Part shown: in pieces, positions 1 to 5,935 of the stretch
Layout of the letters: each line of letters opens with the position of its first letter
Numbering within the stretch: position 1 is the first letter of the stretch
Assembly (NCBI RefSeq): GCF_920984665.1
Contig: NZ_CAKLBP010000001.1
Span: 62,001 to 126,000, forward strand
Origin: Pedobacter sp. Leaf170
GTDB taxonomy: Bacteria; Bacteroidota; Bacteroidia; Sphingobacteriales; Sphingobacteriaceae
Length of the DNA stretch: 64,000 bases
Reading direction: 5' to 3'
Notes under the pieces: generated by a model
What the model was told of the DNA's origin: nothing
Database searches by the model: none
What the model saw: the letters and a program-made list of their open reading frames with translations, nothing else
Made by a program: the position numbers and the translations under genes

Positions 1-1
1 T

Positions 2-444
2 CTTGTCCCAGAAAGTTCGGTTCTGCAAGCCATAGCAGATCCCCAATATTTATTCTGCGCTGTAAATGAGTTTATGATCATCAATGGAAAAAAACCCCTA
101 TTCGAAGTCAAGTTAATAGGTTTGAAAAGATCAGTAACCCTAAATGAAGGTTTGTACACTGTAAATACACACCAGCTCCTCCAGGATGTAAATAAAACCG
201 ATTTGGTAATTATTCCTGCTTTATTTGGTGATATGAAATCCGCAGTCGCGAAAAATCAAGAAATGTTGCCCTGGATAATTAACCAATATAAAGACGGCGC
301 AGAAATAGCGTCCTTATGTGTTGGCGCTTTTCTGCTTGCCTCAACAGGATTGCTGGATGGTAAAAGGTGCTCTACCCATTGGGGGTTTCAAAACCAACTC
401 CGGCAGATGTTTCCCAGTGTTAAGGTAGTGAGCGGTAGCATTAT
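2..444 (+). pseudogene. GlxA-family AraC-type regulator, 5' part, cut by IS element
   Basis: The frame is open from base 2, so the gene starts a few codons before the window; ATG at 74 is internal. The translation begins LVPESSVLQAIADPQYLF, which is the DJ-1/PfpI-like amidase-fold domain of GlxA-type regulators, including the conserved SLCVGAFLLASTGLLDGKRCSTHW segment read as two adjoining pieces (residues around 76 to 99 from ATG 74). The frame runs into the IS element at 445 and ends in IS sequence at 487. Removing the IS and one target-site copy rejoins it exactly to the fragment at 3147-3677. The intact protein would be an AraC/XylS-family transcription factor with a non-catalytic class I glutamine-amidotransferase-like sensor domain. 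The ligand is unknown. Confidence 0.9.
439..444. repeat. Target-site duplication, left copy (CATTAT)
   Basis: CATTAT lies directly before the left terminal inverted repeat at 445 and is repeated at 3147-3152 directly after the right one. The 6-bp length is normal for IS21-family insertion. Fusing the two flanks through one copy restores an unbroken GSIITEEHRIYSSGG reading of the regulator. Confidence 0.9.
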
Positions 445-639
445 TGTCTATAACGCAGGTCACTGGGCCACTCATTTCGCTGCATAGCGGGCCACCCATT
501 TCATTCGTCACTGGGCCAAAAAAAAGGCTTTATTTCGCTGGTCATTGGGCCAGCCTTCCGTTATTAGCTTTCTATAAAACGGAGGTAATCGGGCCAAAAT
601 TATTTATTCCGGACTTCTAAAACGGAGGTCAATGGGCCA
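445..639 (+). repeat. IS21 left-end multiple transposase-binding repeats
   Basis: Six GGGCCA motifs occur at 465, 489, 513, 547, 591 and 634. The first three are spaced exactly 24 bp apart, the others more widely, several preceded by GGAGGT(C/A)AT. IS21 relatives carry multiple terminal repeats bound by IstA, and these fit that role. The stretch lies before the istA start at 689, so it may also control transposase expression. Confidence 0.75.
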
Positions 640-688
640 CTTTCCATGATTTATTATAGTCTTGTATCTGAAATAAAAAAGCAGATAC

Positions 689-2233
689 ATGGCAGGACAA
701 CGAATTGATATCATGGAACTTCGCACTTTGATTGCATTAAAGCTAAAGAAATTCAGCAACCGGAAGGTAGCTCTCCTTTTGAAGATTAACCGTAAGACTG
801 TTGATGGGTACATCAAGCGGTTCACCGAACTTGGCATCACCTATGAGGAGCTTTACGAACTTTGTGAATCCGATTTAAATGATCTTTTCACTGAAGAGAG
901 CCAGACTGAGAAACAGCGTTACGAGGAACTTTCCGCTTTATTCCCTTCCTTTAAAAAAGAGTTTACCAAGCCCGGGTGCACCCTTCAGGCGCTTTGGAAG
1001 GATTATATAGAAAAGCACCCCAAGGGATATAAATATACCCAGTTTACCCTTCATTACCGCAAATGGAAAAAACTCAATAATCATAGCGGTAAACTGGATC
1101 ACAAGGCCGGTGAGAAGCTTTACATTGATTTCTGTGGCAAGAAATTAGGATATATTGATAAAGCTACAGGAGAACTTGTGCCTGTTGAGGTATTCGTTGC
1201 AGTGCTGCCCTGTAGTCAATATACTTTTGTAAAAGCAGTCCATTCACAAAAGCGGGAAGATCTGATCTGCTGCCTTGATGCATGTCTGCAGTGGATGGGC
1301 GGTGCACCACAGGCTATCGTTTCAGATAATCTGAAATCTGCTGTTAGCAAAGGTTCGAAATATGCGCCCATCATCAATAAGACCCTTGCCGATTTCGCCC
1401 TCCATTATGGCTGCGCTGTTGATCCTGCCCGTCCGTATCACCCCCAGGATAAGGCCCTTGTGGAGCGGAGCGTGGAACTGGTGTACCAAAGAATCTACTA
1501 TCCCTTAAGCAAGATTACCTTTTTTGACCTGGATTCACTTAACAAGGCAATCGCTGAGCAGCTTATAGAATACAACAACTACCTTTTCTCCCATGGCGGC
1601 GGTACGCGCAGAAGCTATTTTATTGATCTCGAGCGGGATTATCTTTATCGTCTTGCATCAGGAAAATATAGTATTCGTTATTATAAAAGGGCTAAGGTTC
1701 AGCGTACTTCGCATATCTTTCTCAGTGAGGACAAAAACTATTACAGCGTTCCATTCAGGTATACCGGAATGTATGTCGAGGTGCAGTATAATCAGGATAT
1801 TGTTGAGATACTCTATAACCATGTACGTATTGCATCGCATGAACGTAGCTATCGACGCGGCAACTATAAAACCATTGCGGACCATATGCCCTCCACTCAT
1901 CAGGCTTATGGTCAATGGAGTCCGGAGTACTTCGAGCAGCGGGCAACCCAGGTTGGTCCGGGTACACTAAAGTATATTCAGATGCTGCTGAACCAGTCCC
2001 GATATCCTGAAATCGCCTACAAGCAGTCGCTTGGTATCCTTTCCTTTGTCAGGCTATATAGTTCTGAACGACTTGAAAAGGCATGCATGAGAGCATCCAC
2101 CTACCATAAAGCCTCATTTCATACCGTATCGAATATACTCAAAAACAGACTGGACATGGTGGAAGAAGAAGAAGAAAAAACTGCTTCAACACCTGAACAC
2201 GGTAATATAAGGGGAGCGGCTAGCTACCATTAA
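689..2233 (+). CDS. istA: IS21 family transposase IstA
   Basis: A 514-residue DDE transposase that cuts and joins the IS ends. A helix-turn-helix lies around residues 10-45 (SNRKVALLLKINRKTVDGYI). The integrase core shows the acidic triad: D147 in YIDFCG, D213 in VSDNLKSAV, and E259 in ALVERSVELV, preceded by the typical DPARPYHPQDK. The C-terminal Mu-type domain follows (YYSVPFRYTG, about residue 350). The tail is rich in glutamate (residues 491-496). The length is normal for the family. It is the only gene of the element that looks intact. ATG at 689 is the first start and lies just after the repeat cluster of the left end. Confidence 0.95.
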   Translation: MAGQRIDIMELRTLIALKLKKFSNRKVALLLKINRKTVDGYIKRFTELGITYEELYELCESDLNDLFTEESQTEKQRYEELSALFPSFKKEFTKPGCTLQALWKDYIEKHPKGYKYTQFTLHYRKWKKLNNHSGKLDHKAGEKLYIDFCGKKLGYIDKATGELVPVEVFVAVLPCSQYTFVKAVHSQKREDLICCLDACLQWMGGAPQAIVSDNLKSAVSKGSKYAPIINKTLADFALHYGCAVDPARPYHPQDKALVERSVELVYQRIYYPLSKITFFDLDSLNKAIAEQLIEYNNYLFSHGGGTRRSYFIDLERDYLYRLASGKYSIRYYKRAKVQRTSHIFLSEDKNYYSVPFRYTGMYVEVQYNQDIVEILYNHVRIASHERSYRRGNYKTIADHMPSTHQAYGQWSPEYFEQRATQVGPGTLKYIQMLLNQSRYPEIAYKQSLGILSFVRLYSSERLEKACMRASTYHKASFHTVSNILKNRLDMVEEEEEKTASTPEHGNIRGAASYH

Positions 2234-2306
2234 TGGAGCATGCTGACTCCCGGCTGGAGCAGAAAAACAAATAAGTGGTAAACTAACATAATCAACCTCA
2301 ATCAAA

Positions 2307-3044
2307 ATGAATGAACACAACACGGTAGAAAAAATGCGCAGGATGCGCATGAACGCAATGGCATAATTGTATCACAGTAGCCTCACAGATAATCTGTTTC
2401 AGGATTATTCCCTGGATAGTTTCTTAAGTATGCTAATAGATGCTGAATGGGAGAACAGGCAAAATAGAAACATCCAGAATCTGATAACCAGAGCCGGATT
2501 CAAACAGGCAGCCTCAGCTGCTGATATTGATTATAAAGCTAAAAGGAATCTGGACAGGACAACTTACGAACGGCTGCTTGGACTGAACTTTATCAGTAGA
2601 AAGGAAAATGTTATTATCACCGGACCTACCGGTTGCGGAAAGTCATTTCTGGCCCAATGTATTGGCGTAAAGGCATGTCAGTTACTGAATAAAACGATGT
2701 ACTTTAATACCTCCAGGTTCTTTGACCTTGCAAAGCTAGCCAAGCTTGATGGTACATACCACCGGCTTATCAAAAAGATACAGACAACAGAACTGTTTAT
2801 ACTGGATGACTTTGGACTGGCGACCATTGATCAGGCATCACGTAACGTATTGATGGACGTTGTGGAAGAGCGTCATGAAAAATCATCCACTATAATTGCG
2901 ACACAGATACCGGTAGCAAATTGGCATGGCCTTATTGGAGAAAGCACAATTGCAGATGCTATTCTTGACCGGATAGTTTTCTCCTCGCACAGGATCGAGC
3001 TCGAAGGTGAATCCCTTAGAAAAAATAAACAATTGAGCACTTAA
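2307..3044 (+). pseudogene. istB: IS21 helper ATPase IstB, in-frame stop
   Basis: The expected IstB start is at ATG 2307 (MNEHNTVEKMRRMRMNAMA), but codon 20 is TAA (2364-2366), where relatives have glutamine, so a CAA-to-TAA change is likely. The frame then continues unbroken to 3044 with Walker A GPTGCGKS, Walker B LFILDDFG and the typical C-terminus, so the lesion is recent. TTG at 2367 directly follows the stop and could reinitiate a protein lacking only 20 N-terminal residues. IstB is the AAA+ ATPase that selects targets and activates IstA. Whether it is still made is not clear from sequence. Confidence 0.85.
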
Positions 3045-3073
3045 AAAAATCACTTATAATTGTAAAAGGAAAG

Positions 3074-3146
3074 TGGCCCGTTGATTCCCGAAATGACTGG
3101 CCCGCTATGCTCCGAAATCCTTGGCCCATCAATGCCGTTATACACA
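3074..3146 (-). repeat. IS21 right-end repeats and terminal inverted repeat
   Basis: Three TGGCCC motifs (GGGCCA on the other strand) start at 3074, 3098 and 3122, again exactly 24 bp apart, mirroring the first three copies of the left end. The outermost lies 19-20 bases from the element end, as at the left. Confidence 0.75.
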
Positions 3147-3152
3147 CATTAT
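3147..3152. repeat. Target-site duplication, right copy (CATTAT)
   Basis: Second copy of the 6-bp duplication, directly after the right terminal inverted repeat that ends at 3146. Confidence 0.9.
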
Positions 3153-3677
3153 TACTGAAGAACACCGAATCTATTCTAGTGGAGGTGCAAACTCTTACTG
3201 GAACTTATTACTACATTTGATTGAGAAATATACCGACAGGCAAACAGCAATATTGGCATCGAAATATTTTGCAATCGATATTGATAGAGCAAGTCAATCC
3301 GCTTTTGCAATGTTTCAGGGGCAAAAACAGACGAGGCCATAAAACGGGCTCAGGAATTTATCGATAACAACATTCAAGAAAAGATAACAGTTGATGAACT
3401 GGCAAATCTTACTTCACTAGGGAGAAGAAGTTTTGAAAGACGATTTAAGACCGCAACCAACAATTCTGTTCTGGAATATGTCAACCGGGTAAAAATAGAA
3501 TCCGCCAAGCGAAGTTTTGAATCTAACCGAAAAAATATCACAGAAGTCATGTACGATGTTGGCTATTCTGATACAAAGGCCTTTCGCTCGATTTTTAAAA
3601 AAATTACAGGTCTTACACCCGTAGGGTATAGAAATAAATACAATAAAAGTTTTATTGAACAGGGGGCGGTCTATTGA
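3147..3677 (+). pseudogene. GlxA-family AraC-type regulator, 3' part, frameshifted
   Basis: Continues the gene cut at 444, starting with the second CATTAT copy. The frame joined across the IS reads ITEEHRIYSSGGANSYWNLLLHLIEKYTDR and onward to QGQKQ near 3330, then meets a stop at 3340-3342. The homologous sequence resumes in another frame at 3330 (DEAIKRAQEFIDNN) and runs through the two AraC helix-turn-helix motifs (ITVDELANLTSLGRRSFERR; ITEVMYDVGYSDTKAFRSIF) to a stop at 3675-3677. A one-base loss, probably in the A5 run at 3323-3327, explains the shift. The gene therefore has two independent lesions, unless the shift is a sequencing error. Confidence 0.85.
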
Positions 3678-3781
3678 TTTAAAGAGGTGCGGGAACTGGA
3701 GGCACTAATGATTTAGGGCCGCAATTCCCACATCCAAGGGTGCGTTGTGGATGTTCTGAAACCTGGAAAAATTCAGGATTG

Positions 3782-3836
3782 GCACGCGCCATGAATACTG
3801 ATAATGACTATCAGAATTTATGGCGCGAGCTTTTTT
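3782..3836 (+). terminator. Long hairpin with T-run, probable terminator
   Basis: A 19-base arm at 3785-3803 (CGCGCCATGAATACTGATA) pairs with 3809-3827 with two mismatches around a 5-base loop; two more G-C pairs extend the base. Six T follow at 3831. It lies between the end of the regulator remnant (3677) and the convergent DUF3072 gene. It fits a strong intrinsic terminator on the plus strand. A repeated palindromic element is the alternative. Confidence 0.6.
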
Positions 3837-3864
3837 CAAATTTTCAATCCAGTAACGCCCCGTG

Positions 3865-4113
3865 TTATTTAGATTCATTTAAACCCCTACCTGCTTTATG
3901 TTGCAGTTCATCAATTCTCTTTGAAGCTTCAGCTTTAGACAGGTGCTCATTAAACTGCTCACCTGCTTCATCCGACAGCGTTTTTAAGTATGAACTTTGT
4001 GCACCTGTCATTGGCTCATCACCAGTTGTCCAGTCATCCGGATTTTTAACCGTATTATCCCCTTTCAGTTTATCACTGTTTTGCTCAGGCCGTTGGTTTT
4101 CTTCGTTAATCAT
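3865..4113 (-). CDS. DUF3072 domain protein
   Basis: An 82-residue, acidic, hydrophilic protein without signal peptide. Residues 22-75 hold the DUF3072 signature: NPDDWTTGDEPMTGAQSSYL, then LSDEAGE and LSKAEASKRIDELQ. Function is not known for this family; it is common as a short stand-alone protein in soil bacteria. The gene stands alone, 126 bp downstream of the barstar-like gene on the same strand, with the hairpin at 3782-3836 beyond its 3' end. Confidence 0.85.
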   Translation of the reverse strand: MINEENQRPEQNSDKLKGDNTVKNPDDWTTGDEPMTGAQSSYLKTLSDEAGEQFNEHLSKAEASKRIDELQHKAGRGLNESK

Positions 4114-4239
4114 ATTTATAGGAATTAATTCGAGTAAACAACAATCATCTAAGTCAGAAGTTTGAAAGATTCTTATGAGGAATATTAATTAAGCCTAAGA
4201 GAAAAAAATTCTGATTATCCCTTGAAAATACGCTCTAAC

Positions 4240-4662
4240 CTATTTACAGATGAGCTCAATATTGGGATGATCCGCAAAAATTCCCAGAACGATTTCAAAA
4301 TAAGTCTGTCCAATACCAGCTTCTAATTCTGCGAGTTTCTGCTGATGATAGGTCCTGTTAAAGGGCGAGCCTGGTATCAGCTTTTGCAAATAGTAGGCTT
4401 TAGTCGTTTCATAGCCCAAAGTCTGACGGCAAAGCGCAGCGTCAATCCAAATTAACCTTACATGGCGATGAACTTTAAGTATACCAAATCCCCCATACAA
4501 CAGGTCGTTCAAGCCATCCAGACTTTCTCCTAATTGCCAAGCTTCGTTGAACATCAAAGCCCTGTTAATCTCCTGATAAAATGAAAAGATATTATCTATA
4601 TTCTTGCCCTCTATTGCAAAGGAAGAGATAGTGGCGTTGTCACCAATACAGTGTTCATCCAT
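4240..4662 (-). CDS. Barstar-like protein (ribonuclease inhibitor family)
   Basis: A 140-residue protein whose middle part (IDNIFSFYQEINRALMFNE, then WQLGESLDGLNDLLYGGFG) matches the barstar fold signature: a helix, then the acidic loop, then SLDGLNDLL. Barstars bind and block secreted RNases; stand-alone members are often immunity proteins. The C-terminal 70 residues are longer than in classic barstar (about 90 residues). No barnase-type RNase is seen beside it, so the partner is unknown. The gene has its own start and lies in the same direction as the DUF3072 gene. Confidence 0.75.
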   Translation of the reverse strand: MDEHCIGDNATISSFAIEGKNIDNIFSFYQEINRALMFNEAWQLGESLDGLNDLLYGGFGILKVHRHVRLIWIDAALCRQTLGYETTKAYYLQKLIPGSPFNRTYHQQKLAELEAGIGQTYFEIVLGIFADHPNIELICK

Positions 4663-4786
4663 AGGTAAATTATAGCTATTTATAATTGATCACTCCACAT
4701 AAATCCGGCCCACATGATTCAATATTGATTGAAAATCGATATATATTTGAAACTACAGATAAAAACAGGGACCTAAACCCATAAAT

Positions 4787-4818
4787 CAAAAATGCTAAAG
4801 GCACATTACCTTTAGCAT
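4787..4818 (-). terminator. Intrinsic terminator of the YceI gene
   Basis: A perfect 10-bp stem (ATGCTAAAGG at 4792-4801 with CCTTTAGCAT at 4809-4818) has a 7-base loop. On the minus strand it is followed by TTTTTGATT. It lies about 60 bp past the YceI stop. Confidence 0.85.
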
Positions 4819-4880
4819 CTTCAAAATATAAGATCTGAATCAGCAGCTGCATGTAAAGGCTACTGTAGGAATGGCATATT

Positions 4881-5555
4881 TTACTTCTTTGCAGACAATG
4901 ATAAACCTATTTCCACATCTTTAGATATTGCCCAGTTTTCAGGGCTTCCTTCAGATTTATAATTAATGCCCCAGGAAGACCGGTCAATAACAAACTTCGC
5001 CGTTGCGCTTACTGCTGTCTTAGTGATTTCCACTTTCGCCGGAAAAGTCACATTAAGGGTACTGTCTTTAAGAGTTAAGTTCCCGCTAATAAGGTAATTT
5101 GGGTCTGCAATCAATGCGGATTTTTTATCTCCTTTGAAAGGTTCCACCTTCGTAATAATAAATTTCGCAGTTGGCATTCTAGCTGTATCGAAAAAATCAG
5201 GACTTTTCAGGTGACCTTCAAGGTCCGTTGATTTCTTATCTTTCTCCGTCACTGAAGCGGGATCCACGTAAAGGGCATTCATGTTGATCATGAATTCACC
5301 GCTGGTCAAAGCCTCCTTTTCTACCGAAAGGCTACCGCTACTCACACCAATTGTGCCCCACCTTGGCGCAAGTCCACCTTTATGGGTTGCCTTCCAGCTT
5401 ACCATAGTTGCAGCAGTATCTATATTAAGTACTTCACCGCTTTGTGAAGCCGCTGTCTGCTCGGTAGTGGTTTTCGCTGAATCACTGCTTTGACCTCCGC
5501 ATGATGCCAAGAGGAAAAGCGCAGGGAGCGCCACGATAAAGATTTTTGTTTTCAT
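4881..5555 (-). CDS. YceI family lipoprotein
   Basis: A 224-residue lipid-binding β-barrel protein. The N-terminus is a lipoprotein signal with lipobox LASC (C19), followed by a Ser/Thr/Gln-rich linker (residues 20-40). The YceI domain covers about residues 43-222: NIDTAATMVSWKATHKGG, LTSGEFMINMNALYVDP, LEGHLKSPDFFDTARMPTAKF and the terminal VEIGLSLSAKK. YceI proteins bind polyisoprenoids or amphiphiles in the periplasm; the ligand here is unknown. The gene is monocistronic, with its own terminator at 4787-4818 and a candidate promoter at 5598-5605. Confidence 0.9.
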   Translation of the reverse strand: MKTKIFIVALPALFLLASCGGQSSDSAKTTTEQTAASQSGEVLNIDTAATMVSWKATHKGGLAPRWGTIGVSSGSLSVEKEALTSGEFMINMNALYVDPASVTEKDKKSTDLEGHLKSPDFFDTARMPTAKFIITKVEPFKGDKKSALIADPNYLISGNLTLKDSTLNVTFPAKVEITKTAVSATAKFVIDRSSWGINYKSEGSPENWAISKDVEIGLSLSAKK

Positions 5556-5597
5556 AATTTCTGAATTTTAGTTAACAAGGTTATTTTATTATCCAAA

Positions 5598-5605
5598 CAA
5601 AGTTA
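5598..5605 (-). promoter_or_regulatory. Candidate -7 box of the YceI gene
   Basis: On the minus strand this reads TAACTTTG, a full match to the Bacteroidota -7 consensus TAnnTTTG, about 42 bases before the ATG. No matching TTTG is found at the right distance upstream, so only the -7 half is supported. Confidence 0.35.
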
Positions 5606-5935
5606 AAAACTCTGCCCAAAGAAGATATTGATGTATGTTAATTATTTTCACTCATAAACTGAAAACCAGCCATCCTCATTTGGGAGTATGTGCTTTCATG
5701 GGAGCAAAATCTACCCTGCTTAGATGTCAACGATTAAATCCGCTCGAGAGCACAGCAGATACCCTGGAGTCTTCCTTTGCCAATGACTGTTTACCTTTAT
5801 TTTTGCCTATCTCAAGCCTACGGGCTGTTTCATCGTCATAAATGGGCTATTTATCTACTCATTATATCTTAAGCTATTTTCATGATAATGATTTGAATAT
5901 ATAGGTCATAAAATTCTAGCATTTAAAAATAAGTT
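5606..5935. other. Intergenic, no gene recognised
   Basis: About 330 bases between the YceI gene and the 3' end of the histidine kinase gene. A minus-strand open stretch near 5730-5850 (beginning PIYDDETARRLEIGKNKGK) lacks a start codon and was not recognised. The upstream promoter region of the YceI gene lies here. Confidence 0.4.

Larger units (their letters stand above)
445..3146 (+). mobile_element. IS21-family insertion sequence
   Basis: This 2702-bp element is bounded by imperfect terminal inverted repeats: TGTCTATAACGC at the left, and the right end reads TGTGTATAACGG on the reverse strand. Both run on to a GGGCCA motif about 20 bases in. It carries istA (DDE transposase) and istB (AAA+ helper) in the usual order and is flanked by a 6-bp CATTAT duplication. 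The insertion point is inside a GlxA-type regulator gene. Because the duplication is still perfect the insertion looks recent, but istB contains a stop codon, so this copy may no longer move by itself. Confidence 0.95.

Noticed and set aside
3740..4165. 141-codon plus-strand frame over the DUF3072 gene
   Set aside because: Antisense to a gene with a clear family match, and its first part is the hairpin arm.
5730..5850. Minus-strand stretch PIYDDETARRLEIGKNKGK
   Set aside because: Protein-like, but lacks a start codon and ends after about 40 codons; cannot be assigned.
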